Shown: one piece after another, positions 32,919-41,962 of the stretch
How the letters are laid out: the number at the start of each line of letters is the position of its first letter
Position numbering within the stretch: position 1 is the stretch's first letter
Source of the DNA: Pseudobdellovibrionaceae bacterium
Lineage (GTDB): Bacteria; Bdellovibrionota; Bdellovibrionia; Bdellovibrionales; JAGQZY01
NCBI GenBank assembly: GCA_020635085.1
Contig: JACKAL010000002.1
Span: 186,001-250,000, forward strand
DNA length: 64,000 bases
Reading direction: 5' to 3'
Translations under genes and position numbers: made by a program
Notes under the pieces: generated by a model
The model's database searches: none
Told to the model about the DNA's origin: nothing
What the model saw: only the letters and a program-made list of their open reading frames with translations

Positions 32919-33884
32919 ATGAAATCAAAACTCATCGTACTCACAACTGGCGATACGGATGGTGTGGGCCTGGAGGTCACCCTCAAGGCGCTGGCGCACA
33001 TTGGTCCCAAGCGTGGCATTACCTTTGCTGTTTGGCGCGACGAAAAGTCCGCGTCTCCTCTCTGGAAGCGTGTTCAGCAACGCTTTCCACACATTGTGGC
33101 CGCCGCAGATATCAAAGACCTCTTAACTCTTAAGAACCTTCCCTCTACGGCCCTTATTGATATTCGATCTCCGCTATCGCCTGCGGCTTGGGTAGAGCAA
33201 ACGGCGCAGGCTTGCATGAAAAAGCAGGTCCATGCGCTTGTCACCGGCCCCATCTCAAAAGGTGTCGTAAAAAAACATAACCCAAACGATCTCGGCCACA
33301 CGGAAATACTCGCACGCGTTTCAAAAAACCAAAACCTCACCATGTATTTTCATGGCTCCGTATTTTCTGTGGCCCTACTTTCTGCCCATCTTCCTCTAAA
33401 AAAAGTGCCCGCAGCCCTCTCGCAAAAACGCGTTCTACAAACACTCGCCAACATAAATTTTGTTCGTCCACTGTTTCCTAAAAAACGCCTCCGTGTTGGT
33501 GTTTTGGGTCTCAATCCCCACGCCGGCGAACAGGGCCTTTTAGGTAACGAAGAAAAAAATGTCCTGCTTCCCGCCATCACAAAAGCGCGACAGAAATACT
33601 CACACCTTTTTATCTCCAATCCACTGGTGCCCGATGCCACCTTCTTACCTCAGAACCAAAAACAACACGACATCTACATTGCCTGTTATCATGATCAGGG
33701 GCTCATTCCCTTTAAGATAGTTCACGGACAAAATCATGGCTGCCAAATCACTCTCGGACTTCCCTTTGTGCGGACCAGCGTGGACCACGGTACCGCAAAA
33801 GACATCTTTAACAAAAATAGGGCTAACCCTGGCTCCATGATCGACGCCATCGAACAAGCGATAGCGCTCCTTAAAAAATCATGA
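32919..33884 (+). CDS. pdxA: 4-hydroxythreonine-4-phosphate dehydrogenase
   Basis: PdxA oxidises 4-phosphohydroxy-threonine in the DXP-dependent pathway to pyridoxal phosphate. The metal-binding and catalytic motifs are recognisable: TGPISKGV near residue 109, GHTEILA near 125, ACYHDQGLIPFK near 256 and RTSVDHGTA near 286. The 321-residue length is normal. The N-terminal TTGDTDGVGLEV is a variant of the usual GDPAGIGPE. It follows the surA-like gene, as in E. coli. Confidence 0.92.
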   Translation: MKSKLIVLTTGDTDGVGLEVTLKALAHIGPKRGITFAVWRDEKSASPLWKRVQQRFPHIVAAADIKDLLTLKNLPSTALIDIRSPLSPAAWVEQTAQACMKKQVHALVTGPISKGVVKKHNPNDLGHTEILARVSKNQNLTMYFHGSVFSVALLSAHLPLKKVPAALSQKRVLQTLANINFVRPLFPKKRLRVGVLGLNPHAGEQGLLGNEEKNVLLPAITKARQKYSHLFISNPLVPDATFLPQNQKQHDIYIACYHDQGLIPFKIVHGQNHGCQITLGLPFVRTSVDHGTAKDIFNKNRANPGSMIDAIEQAIALLKKS

Positions 33885-34148
33885 TGTAAGTTCTACGGGA
33901 TTCTTTCACCCATGCCGCGCCCCACAATAAATCACCCTTCTCTCAGCCGCGCTCGGGTGTCCTACCTCTTTCCCATCTCTCAAAAAATTCTCCGCAAGAG
34001 ATCTCAATCCTATATTTCACTTTCTGCCGACATACTTTCGCAGTATACTGACCCACTTTAGGCGTGCACCTGTTCGAAGAATCTAAATACGGATTTCCTT
34101 CGATTGAGGCTATGCGACACACTTCCTTGCCGAAGCTTTCTGGAGAGA
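33885..34148 (+). promoter_or_regulatory. Intergenic region after pdxA, possible promoter for pgm
   Basis: This 264-base stretch between pdxA and the second palindromic element shows no coding potential I trust. A TATACT hexamer (34044-34049) could be a -10 for the phosphohexomutase gene, but the bases at -35 spacing (TTTCTG) are poor. No tRNA or other RNA is seen. Confidence 0.3.
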
Positions 34149-34278
34149 CGGTTTTTTTGAGCCCTCTTTACGAGAACTGCGGCAAGCGTGAAGCGTTCCC
34201 GATGGAGGCTTGTTAGCCTCCATCGGGATGCCGACCAAGCAGAAGCTGAGTTCTCGTAAAGAGGGCTCAAAAAAACCG
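34149..34278 (+). repeat. Long palindromic element, copy 2 (30-bp perfect terminal stem)
   Basis: The arms 34149-34178 and 34249-34278 are perfectly complementary over 30 bases. Inside, conserved segment A (34177-34198) and conserved segment B (34227-34248) flank a perfect 14-bp hairpin with a TGTT loop (34197-34228). Segments A and B recur, in the same order, on the minus strand of the element at 30700-30852, although the outer arms differ in sequence. The right arm ends 21 bases before the phosphohexomutase ATG. Confidence 0.87.
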
Positions 34279-34299
34279 AACCGCAAGAAAGGGAGCCCT

Positions 34300-35658
34300 A
34301 TGTATAAGAGTTTTATTTTCCGCGAGTACGACATCCGCGGCGTTTATGAACGCGATTTCGACGTTGCCTTTGCTAACCTTCTCGGTAAAGCCCTGGTTTC
34401 TTTTCTTGCAAAAAAAGGAATTCAAAATCCTCTGATGACCGTAGGTCACGATGCGCGCCTCTCAAGTCCAGACATTACCAAGGCGGTTGTCGATGGCATG
34501 GTCGCCTCTGGCGCGCAGGTGCTCACCTTGGGGCTTGTTACCACCCCCATTTCCTATTTTTCCATGTTTCATTTAAACGCCGCAGGTGGAATTATGGTCA
34601 CCGGCAGTCACAATCCACCCGACTACAATGGTTTTAAAATTTCCTGTGGCAAAACCACGTTGTTTGGCGATGAGATTCAAGCTCTTAGAAAAATTATCGA
34701 ACAAAATGATTTTGTTGTTGGCCAAGGTTCACACAAAGAACTCGACATCTTCCCCGCCTATGTTGAGCGCTACAGTAAAGAATTTTCCCACATAAAATCC
34801 ATTCCTGTTGTGCTCGACTGTGGCAATGGCGCTGCTGGTATCGTCGCACGCCGCCTGTATGAGGCCATCGGCCTTAAGCCCACTATCTTGTTTGAACAAC
34901 CTGATGGCCGCTTCCCTAACCATCACCCCGACCCCACCATCGAAGAACACTTAAAAGATTTAAAAGCACAGGTTTTAAAAGAAAAGGCCGCTGTCGGAAT
35001 TGGCTTTGATGGCGACTGTGATCGTATTGGAGTTTTAGATAATCACGGTTGCTTTATTCTCGGCGATGAGCTGATGGTGCTGTGGTCGCGCGATATTTTA
35101 CAAAAAAATAAGGGTGGGAAAATCGTGGGCGATGTGAAATGCTCCGACCGTCTCTATGCCGATATCGAAAAACATGGTGGCCAACCCATTATGTGGAAAA
35201 CAGGCCATAGTTTGATTAAAAATAAAATTAAAGAGGAGAAAGCGCCTTTTGGTGGTGAACTCAGTGGTCATATCTTTTTTTCCGATCGCAATTACGGGTT
35301 CGATGATGCGCTTTATGCCAGCCTTCGCCTGATCGAGATTCTTGCCACAACTGGTAAGTCCATCAGTGAGCTTCTTGAGGGTCTACCTTCGGCATACAAC
35401 ACGCCAGAAATTCGCCTCGATACCACCGAAGAAAAAAAATTACAAATTGTCGATACCCTAAAAAAACATTTTCAATCTTTGGATGGCGTAAAGCTTAATC
35501 TTCTTGATGGTGTTCGCGCTAGTTTCGCTGATGGTTGGGCGCTGGTGCGCGCATCCAATACACAGCCCGTGGTGGTTGTGCGCTTTGAGGCGCAAACCCC
35601 CGAGCGCCTCGATCAAATGAAAACTTCGGTTATGAACATTGTGGAGCCTTTACTGTAA
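34300..35658 (+). CDS. Phosphomannomutase/phosphoglucomutase family phosphohexomutase
   Basis: This enzyme moves phosphate between C6 and C1 of hexose phosphates for cell-wall or LPS sugar nucleotides. The phospho-serine loop VTGSHNPPDYNG is at about residues 101-112, the metal loop FDGDCDRIG at about 237-245, the sugar loop GGELSGH near 324 and the phosphate-binding RASNTQP near 428. It most resembles AlgC/ManB enzymes with dual specificity. I chose 34300 because AAGGGAG lies 7-13 bases upstream; the frame continues into the palindromic element but that part looks non-coding. It overlaps uvrA by one base (TAATG). Confidence 0.92.
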   Translation: MYKSFIFREYDIRGVYERDFDVAFANLLGKALVSFLAKKGIQNPLMTVGHDARLSSPDITKAVVDGMVASGAQVLTLGLVTTPISYFSMFHLNAAGGIMVTGSHNPPDYNGFKISCGKTTLFGDEIQALRKIIEQNDFVVGQGSHKELDIFPAYVERYSKEFSHIKSIPVVLDCGNGAAGIVARRLYEAIGLKPTILFEQPDGRFPNHHPDPTIEEHLKDLKAQVLKEKAAVGIGFDGDCDRIGVLDNHGCFILGDELMVLWSRDILQKNKGGKIVGDVKCSDRLYADIEKHGGQPIMWKTGHSLIKNKIKEEKAPFGGELSGHIFFSDRNYGFDDALYASLRLIEILATTGKSISELLEGLPSAYNTPEIRLDTTEEKKLQIVDTLKKHFQSLDGVKLNLLDGVRASFADGWALVRASNTQPVVVVRFEAQTPERLDQMKTSVMNIVEPLL

Positions 35659-38315
35659 TGAGCCTTCCGCACTTTATCCATATTCGAGGCGCCCGCGAAC
35701 ACAATTTAAAAAATGTGTCGCTGTCGGTGCCAAAAAATAAAATTACGGTTATCACTGGATTAAGTGGTAGCGGTAAATCCAGCCTTGCCTTTGACACCAT
35801 TTATGCTGAAGGCCAGCGCCGTTATTTAGATAGCCTTTCTTCCTATGCGCGCCATTTTATCGATCAAATGAAACGCCCCGACGTGGACGCTATTATTGGT
35901 TTATCGCCGGCGATTGCCATCGATCAAAAAACGATTAGCAACAGTCCGCGCTCGACAGTGGGTACCGTTACGGAAGTCTACGATTTTTTGCGCCTTCTTT
36001 TTGCTAAGGTCGGTCGTCCCGTTTGCCCCACTCATAAAATTCCCGTAGAGGGTCAGCTTCCTGATGAAATCGTCGCCCGCATTATGGCGCTTAAAAACGG
36101 CAGCAAGATTATTATCTCCGCTCGCGTGGTGCGCGATAAAAAGGGGGAATTCGGCAAGGAGTTTCAAAAGTGGGCCCGCATGGGGTTGGTCTCAGCCGTC
36201 ATCGACGGCAAAGCGGCCACGATCAAAGAAAACATGAAGCTTGCCAAAACCAAGCGGCACACCATCGACTTGGTTATAGACCGTTTGATTGTCGACAATA
36301 AATACAAGCTGCGCATCAATGAGGCGGTCAATAAAGCCGTAACACTTTCCGAGGGATATTTAGCGGTTGATGTTGTTGGTGCCTCTTCAGAAAAAATAGA
36401 TCGACTCCTTTTTTCCACTCATTATGCCTGCCCCAAGTGCGGTTACAGCTTCCCTGAGATCGATCCTCTCCTGTTTAGCTTTAATAACCCCAAGGGGGCG
36501 TGCCCTACTTGCAATGGTCTTGGCACTATCGATATCGAAGAGTACGAGGAAGAGCGTCTCGAGCGCGGCGACGAAATCGTGCGCCGTAAAGAAACCAAGT
36601 GGCGCGTAAAGGGCGAAAAGTTGAACGACGATGAAGATTCGGCAGAGCCCATCGTGCTACGCCAGTGTAGCGATTGTGGTGGGTCAGGCTTGCGCCAAGA
36701 TGCTCTCAACGTTTTGCTCAACAACGCCAACATTGTGGATTTGGCACAAAAGCCCATTAGCGATCTTGTTGCCTTCTTAGAAAATTTAAATTTATCGGGC
36801 ATTGATAAAAACATTTCCGAAAAAATCTTGAGCGAGCTCGTCTATCGCCTCAACTATTTGGTGATCGCGGGCGCCGGCTACTTAAGTCTTAATCGCCGCT
36901 CGATGACTCTCTCTGGTGGCGAAGCGCAGCGCATTCGCTTGGCCTCGCAAGTGGGCACGCCTCTGGTTGGTGTTCTTTATGTTTTAGATGAGCCGAGCAT
37001 TGGATTGCACCCCAGAGATCATAAAAATATTTTGCGCCTGTTAAACGAAATCAAAGGTCGTGGTAATACGGTCATCGTGGTCGAACACGATGAGGAAACA
37101 ATTTTGTCCGCAGACTTCGTGGTGGATGTGGGCCCCGGTGCTGGGGTTAAGGGCGGCGCCATTATTGCCGCTGGTACTCCTCAGGAAATTAAAGACTCTC
37201 CCCATAGTTTAACCGGAAAATATTTATCTCACGCCATCTCGTTTCCTTATCCGACATCCCGTCGCCAAGGCTTCGAACACTCTTTAGAAATAAAAAAAGC
37301 TCACGGCAATAATCTAAAAAATGTTTCGACCTCGATTCCACTGGGATCCTTTACAGCGGTCACGGGTATTTCGGGCAGCGGTAAATCCACACTCATTATG
37401 GATACCCTTTATCCTTATGTGGCGGCGGCCAAAAACGAAACCTCTCTAGACAATTACAGCGTAGAAAAAATTTCCGGCCACGAACACTTAGATCGCGTGC
37501 TCGCCATCAATCAAAAGCCCATTGGCCGCACGCCGCGCTCTTGTCCCGCCACCTACGTGGGGCTGTTTCCATTGATTCGCGATCTTTTTGCCAATCTCCC
37601 CGAGGCGCGCATGCGCGGCTACAGGCCCGGTCACTTCAGCTTTAATGTTAAGGGCGGTCGCTGCGAAAGCTGCCAGGGCGCAGGTTATATTCGTACCTCG
37701 ATGAGTTTTCTTGCCGACTCTTTGGTAGATTGCGAAGTGTGCGGTGGGCGCCGCTACTCCCAAGAAACTCTGCTCATTCGCTACAAAGAAAAAAGCATTG
37801 CCGATGTGCTTGCGATGTCCGTGGGTGAGGCCCTTCCTTTTTTTGAAAACCATTCGGGTATTGCCCGTAAGCTTAAATTTTTAAGTGATGTGGGGCTTGA
37901 TTATATTTCTCTCGGGCAAAGTTCCACGACGCTTTCTGGCGGCGAAGCTCAGCGCATTAAACTCAGCCGTGAACTCTCGAAACAATCTTCTTTGCGCACT
38001 CTTTATATTCTCGATGAGCCCACTACGGGGCTTCACATGCACGACACGGCAAAGCTTGTGCAAATACTCCAGCTCCTTGTGGATAAAGGCAATACTGTTG
38101 TTGTTATCGAACATAACTTAGATCTCATTTACTGTGCCGATTATATTTTAGATTTGGGCCCCGAGGGTGGTTCTGGTGGCGGACTCATCGTTGCCGAAGG
38201 AACGCCCGAGGAAATTATTCGCAACCCAAAGAGTGTTACCGGTGTTTATCTAAAAGATTATGTAAAGAAAAATAAATCCGCCAAGGTGCGTGCAGAATCT
38301 TCGGTGCATGCTTAA
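35658..38315 (+). CDS. uvrA: Excinuclease ABC subunit A
   Basis: UvrA recognises bulky DNA lesions and loads UvrB. It is a tandem ABC ATPase: Walker A GLSGSGKSS at about residues 34-42 and GISGSGKST at about 569-577, each with a later LSGGEAQRI signature. Two zinc modules are visible, CPKCGYSF...CPTCNGLG near 256-286 and CESCQGAGY...CEVCGGRRY near 667-700. At 885 residues it is some 50 residues shorter than E. coli UvrA but complete. It starts on the last base of the phosphohexomutase stop. Confidence 0.96.
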   Translation: MSLPHFIHIRGAREHNLKNVSLSVPKNKITVITGLSGSGKSSLAFDTIYAEGQRRYLDSLSSYARHFIDQMKRPDVDAIIGLSPAIAIDQKTISNSPRSTVGTVTEVYDFLRLLFAKVGRPVCPTHKIPVEGQLPDEIVARIMALKNGSKIIISARVVRDKKGEFGKEFQKWARMGLVSAVIDGKAATIKENMKLAKTKRHTIDLVIDRLIVDNKYKLRINEAVNKAVTLSEGYLAVDVVGASSEKIDRLLFSTHYACPKCGYSFPEIDPLLFSFNNPKGACPTCNGLGTIDIEEYEEERLERGDEIVRRKETKWRVKGEKLNDDEDSAEPIVLRQCSDCGGSGLRQDALNVLLNNANIVDLAQKPISDLVAFLENLNLSGIDKNISEKILSELVYRLNYLVIAGAGYLSLNRRSMTLSGGEAQRIRLASQVGTPLVGVLYVLDEPSIGLHPRDHKNILRLLNEIKGRGNTVIVVEHDEETILSADFVVDVGPGAGVKGGAIIAAGTPQEIKDSPHSLTGKYLSHAISFPYPTSRRQGFEHSLEIKKAHGNNLKNVSTSIPLGSFTAVTGISGSGKSTLIMDTLYPYVAAAKNETSLDNYSVEKISGHEHLDRVLAINQKPIGRTPRSCPATYVGLFPLIRDLFANLPEARMRGYRPGHFSFNVKGGRCESCQGAGYIRTSMSFLADSLVDCEVCGGRRYSQETLLIRYKEKSIADVLAMSVGEALPFFENHSGIARKLKFLSDVGLDYISLGQSSTTLSGGEAQRIKLSRELSKQSSLRTLYILDEPTTGLHMHDTAKLVQILQLLVDKGNTVVVIEHNLDLIYCADYILDLGPEGGSGGGLIVAEGTPEEIIRNPKSVTGVYLKDYVKKNKSAKVRAESSVHA

Positions 38316-38549
38316 AGTTTTATACAACTGAGTAGCTCTCTCCATCCATCGTTATTTAACTGAGGACGCGCGGGAGGCACACGATTCTCCCCCTACTTTA
38401 GTCTGGGTGCGCCTTGTGACAATCGCCGCCGTTATTTATTTTTACTTTTAGGGTCACTCCCTTTAGCCCCCGCGCTTCCGCCGATGTTGTGGCACCTCTC
38501 TTTTGTTTTTCACCATTGAGTTCGCCTCTGAATAAACCGAAAAGACGTC
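38316..38549. other. Intergenic region, no feature recognised
   Basis: These 234 bases between uvrA and a secreted-protein gene contain no convincing ORF, RNA gene, strong terminator or promoter. A weak complementary pair (AGGCACAC near 38375 and GTGCGCCT near 38408) is imperfect. Confidence 0.4.
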
Positions 38550-39515
38550 GTGGTCAGCAGAATCTTGCCAACGTACTTTCTCTTGCTTTTCTTGGTCTGC
38601 ACTGCTCATGCAGAAGACTCGGCTGCGTTTACTTTCGCCGACTTTGCCAAGCGATATCGTACGACATGTGCTGCGGTGATAAGCTTCTGTGCAAACAACA
38701 ACCAGGGGCGCACATCTAGGTTAAGCTCTTGCTCATTTAATCCCTCCATGTTTGATGAAAAAAAATCAGATGGGCAGAGCTCCTCTTCCTCTGATCTACA
38801 ACATCAGGCAGGGTTTCGCTCTACGATTAATAAGGTCAGTCTCACAGCGCGCATGGGCGATATTATGAACAAGCGGCCAGTTGCGCCAAGCTTCGATGTC
38901 ACGAGCCTTCCTAAGGGAGCAATGTCTAATGCTTCGTCGGCCATTTCTCCCTATGGGGCTATGAACTATTCTCTCGCGACAGAGCTACAGGAAATGTGCG
39001 CACGAGAGGCCAAGGTCCGTCAAGCCGTTGATAATGTTTTTGATAATTTAAATAAATATTCCCCACAACCAACGCCTGCTCCGTCCACACTGCACTGTGG
39101 ACGAGAACTTCTTAAGCGCGTCTCTGATATCAAATCTGACATTATTCGATTCGAGCGTCTCGAGCGGCAATTGCGACTCGCCGATCAAATTCTTGCAACA
39201 TCGACAACAAATTATATTAGACATTTTGATAATAAATATTTTATGAACACGGGCTCCTGCGCCGGCGCGCCCAATCAAATTACAACCCTATATGCCAGCT
39301 TAGCTGAGGAACAATTACTTCTTTTTGGTGAAGTGCATGGGCCCAAGGACGGAAGTTATAATTCTCCTGGCGGCCTGCACGCCTACGTGATAGGCCACAT
39401 TGAGGACTTACAAAAATATTTGGCTCGTCTTACTGAAAAACAGATGGGGTGTGATGGCGCGGCCGACGCGGACTTTGTCGCACAACCTCCGGACTCCGCG
39501 AATACGCATAAATAA
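38550..39515 (+). CDS. Secreted protein of unknown function
   Basis: The 321-residue product, read from a GTG, has a signal peptide (hydrophobic about 6-18, cleavage after AHA). The mature part contains a polar low-complexity region and later helical segments with six or more cysteines, for example TTCAAVISFC and SSCSF early and CDGA late. No enzyme motif or family is recognised. No clear ribosome site is seen near the GTG, so the start is less certain than the frame. Confidence 0.68.
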   Translation: MVSRILPTYFLLLFLVCTAHAEDSAAFTFADFAKRYRTTCAAVISFCANNNQGRTSRLSSCSFNPSMFDEKKSDGQSSSSSDLQHQAGFRSTINKVSLTARMGDIMNKRPVAPSFDVTSLPKGAMSNASSAISPYGAMNYSLATELQEMCAREAKVRQAVDNVFDNLNKYSPQPTPAPSTLHCGRELLKRVSDIKSDIIRFERLERQLRLADQILATSTTNYIRHFDNKYFMNTGSCAGAPNQITTLYASLAEEQLLLFGEVHGPKDGSYNSPGGLHAYVIGHIEDLQKYLARLTEKQMGCDGAADADFVAQPPDSANTHK

Positions 39516-39648
39516 TTCGATAAATGCTACCGTCTCTTTTTTGGAAACATCTGTTCATTTAATCTCTTCTTGCTGTTTGAGCGCGTGCCCATTATTTATA
39601 CAAACGATCCGTTTATGTTAATCGGATGAATATAAAAAGGAGAATACC

Positions 39649-40119
39649 ATGAAATTATTACTGTTTTTAACTCTTAGTCTGACCACTGCGACACAGGCCT
39701 TGGCAACAACTCTTGTTTGTAACGTAGCTTCCATGCCATTACTTTTCGGCCACGAAGCCGTGCATGAGTTTTTCGTGAACATTGATCCTGAGGTTGGCCT
39801 GATGAAATTTGGGGTGTTTCCTGAGTATCAAAATAAAATTACCAGTATCGGCAAACCAACCATCGATAATTTGAATCAACTCTTTGACCCACTTCTGCCG
39901 GCAATTTTGTTCGATAGACAAAATGACTGCTCTATTTCAAGAACTGTTGATGGTACCGTGATCACTTTTGATTTTGCCTGCAAACAAGCCACCACGAACA
40001 CATCCATGGACGTAGTTCTCCAGATCAACACCTATGATGGATCCGCTCTCTACTCCGCCAAGTCCCCCTCTAGTCAGTTGGCGCTTGCGAATATTGTTGA
40101 ACTTCAAGATTGTCACTAA
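39649..40119 (+). CDS. Small secreted protein of unknown function
   Basis: The 156-residue product has a signal peptide (about 1-19, ending ALA). The mature domain is beta-rich with four cysteines. AAGGAGA lies 7-13 bases before the ATG, so the start is firm. No family is recognised. The gene lies just before a shared convergent terminator and next to the subtilase, which reads toward it. Confidence 0.72.
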   Translation: MKLLLFLTLSLTTATQALATTLVCNVASMPLLFGHEAVHEFFVNIDPEVGLMKFGVFPEYQNKITSIGKPTIDNLNQLFDPLLPAILFDRQNDCSISRTVDGTVITFDFACKQATTNTSMDVVLQINTYDGSALYSAKSPSSQLALANIVELQDCH

Positions 40120-40140
40120 ACATTAGTAATTTGTTTAAAT

Positions 40141-40170
40141 AAAAAAGGGGCTCCACAGTAGGGCCCCTTT
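40141..40170 (-). terminator. Intrinsic terminator of the subtilase gene (possibly bidirectional)
   Basis: AAAGGGGC (40144-40151) and GCCCCTTT (40163-40170) form the stem. On the minus strand it is followed directly by six T residues (the A run at 40141-40146), the standard intrinsic terminator form, 28 bases after the subtilase stop. For the plus-strand gene ending at 40119 the T tract is weaker, but partial bidirectional action is possible. Confidence 0.75.
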
Positions 40171-40197
40171 AGAACGTTTTCAATTTTTACGAGAAAA

Positions 40198-41802
40198 CTA
40201 TTTGCTCATCAAATCTTTAACGTTAAGCTTTCCTCCAGAAACCGATTTTCCTTTCATCGAGTTTACTGGACGAGACGAGCCAAGAAGTGCATTCTTCACA
40301 TCTTGCCAAGTAGCTTGCGGATTTTTGGACCAATAAAGTGCCGCTGCGCCTGCAACAATTGGAGTCGCCATAGATGTTCCATCTAGGTTTCCATATTTGT
40401 TGCCTGGAAGTGTCGAGTAAATCCCCACACCAGGAGCACCAAGATCTACTGTTTTCGCGCCCCAGTTCGAGAACGAACCGCGGTTGTTGTTCTTATCAAG
40501 AGCGGCAACCGATACGATGTTGTCCATACTGTAGCTTGCAGGAACGCCTGGTTTACTGTCGGTATCATTGTTGTAACCAACGCCGTTGTGACCATTGCCT
40601 GCAGCTGCAACAAAAAGAACTCCGTGATCTTGTGCATACTGAATCGCCTCTTGTAGCGGTGCGCCCTCTCCATCATCTCCCTCAGAGCCCCAAGAGTTAG
40701 AAAGAACTTTTGCCCCGTTGTCTACGGCATAGCGAATCGCTTGAATGGCTCCCGCGATATCACCCTGGCCTTGCTCCGTTAAAAAGCGAAGCGCCATGAT
40801 TTTGATATTTGGTGCAACACCAACTGTGCCTTTACCGTTATCTGCTAATGCGCCGATGTTACCCGCGCAGTGCGTGCCGTGACCTGGATTACCACCCAAG
40901 AAAGGATTTCCACCCGTTACATCATAAGGTTTGTTATCATTTTTCGCAAAATCCCAACCAACAACGTCATCGATATAACCATTATTGTCGTCATCAACAC
41001 CGTTTGTGGCTTTGTCTTTGCCATTGGCATCTACGCCCGTTTCACCGGGGTTTCTCCAAACATTGGCCGCAAGATCTTCGTGTGTATAATCAACGCCCGT
41101 ATCAATTACACCAACAATAATGTTTGGTGAACCTTTGGTGGCAAAACTACTCCACGCATCTTTTACTCCGATGTCGTTCATGCCCCACTGCTGGCTGTAG
41201 CCCGGATCTGCGCCTGTGCCCACTGTAATATTTTTTGGGAAATCTGGGTCTTGGCTTGTGCTACCGCCGCCACTACCGCCGCCTCCACCAGGGAATGGAA
41301 ATCCACCGCCGGGATCGCCTCCGCCGCCATCATCTCCACCACCAGGGAATGGGAACGGTAGACCACCGCCGCCGCCTCCACCATCATCTCCACCACCAGG
41401 GAATGGGAACGGTAGACCACCACCGCCGTCACCGCCATCATCTCCGCCGCCTGGGAATGGGAACGGTAGACCACCGCCGCCGCCTCCACCATTACCGCCG
41501 CCTATGCCGCCGATGATGTCGCCTAGGCCATCACGTTTTTGTGGGCGATGAAGTTGAATTTGAAATTTAATATTTTTAGTAACCTCAGAAGCAACTCGAT
41601 GTACGTTATCACCAAACGCCCTCTCGTTACCAACAACAACCTTTACCCAGTTGTTGAAGTGCAGATCCACCACCTGTTTTGCTCCGGTTTGTTCTTTTAA
41701 TTGCTCAAGAGAAACTTCCGGATTGATTCTTACGATATACTCTTGGTTCGCATTCGCTTGTTGAGCCAGCATCGCTGCTGCTGCGAAGAGAATTTTTTTC
41801 AT
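40198..41802 (-). CDS. Secreted subtilisin-like serine protease with Gly/Pro tandem-repeat linker
   Basis: The layout is: signal peptide (about 1-19), an I9-type propeptide inhibitor (about 20-85), a Gly/Pro/Asp repeat linker (about 101-180), then an S8 peptidase domain. The triad lies in VIDTGVDYTHEDL (Asp), GHGTHCAGNI (His) and GTSMATPIVAGAAALY (Ser). A Ca-binding-like DDDNNGYIDD segment follows the Asp. I set the start at 41802, giving 534 residues, because AAGGGA lies about 10 bases upstream and the product then begins with a basic signal peptide. Its function is probably extracellular proteolysis. Confidence 0.92.
   Translation of the reverse strand: MKKILFAAAAMLAQQANANQEYIVRINPEVSLEQLKEQTGAKQVVDLHFNNWVKVVVGNERAFGDNVHRVASEVTKNIKFQIQLHRPQKRDGLGDIIGGIGGGNGGGGGGGLPFPFPGGGDDGGDGGGGLPFPFPGGGDDGGGGGGGLPFPFPGGGDDGGGGDPGGGFPFPGGGGGSGGGSTSQDPDFPKNITVGTGADPGYSQQWGMNDIGVKDAWSSFATKGSPNIIVGVIDTGVDYTHEDLAANVWRNPGETGVDANGKDKATNGVDDDNNGYIDDVVGWDFAKNDNKPYDVTGGNPFLGGNPGHGTHCAGNIGALADNGKGTVGVAPNIKIMALRFLTEQGQGDIAGAIQAIRYAVDNGAKVLSNSWGSEGDDGEGAPLQEAIQYAQDHGVLFVAAAGNGHNGVGYNNDTDSKPGVPASYSMDNIVSVAALDKNNNRGSFSNWGAKTVDLGAPGVGIYSTLPGNKYGNLDGTSMATPIVAGAAALYWSKNPQATWQDVKNALLGSSRPVNSMKGKSVSGGKLNVKDLMSK
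41281..41496 (-). repeat. Four in-frame 54-bp tandem repeats encoding GGGLPFPFPGGGDDGG units
   Basis: The subtilase linker, residues 103-174, consists of four 18-residue units of the type DDGGGGGGGLPFPFPGGG, encoded by four near-identical 54-bp units. The last unit is degenerate (GGDPGGGFPFPGGG). Because the unit is a multiple of three, slippage would change linker length without breaking the frame. Confidence 0.85.
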
Positions 41803-41962
41803 AAACACCATCCCTTGGTTGTTTGGGTTGCCCCGTTGTTGAAACATCTAATGCACTTCGAATCGTTCTACGTGGCATTAGATAAATTAATAGTCGCTCA
41901 AAAAATTTTATTATGATCTATGGCGAACGCAAGACTTTTGAATGGCCTGGCTCGTTAATACT

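Noticed and set aside
34210..34299. N-terminal extension of the phosphohexomutase into the palindromic element
   Set aside because: The extra 30 residues are basic, unlike the family start, and a good ribosome site precedes the ATG at 34300.
41281..41496. Regularly spaced repeats that could suggest a CRISPR array
   Set aside because: The units are directly adjacent, have no unique spacers and stay in frame inside the subtilase gene.
41216..41551. A proline-rich plus-strand reading frame (long Pro runs)
   Set aside because: It is the reverse-strand shadow of the Gly-rich linker repeats of the subtilase; it has no start signal or family match.
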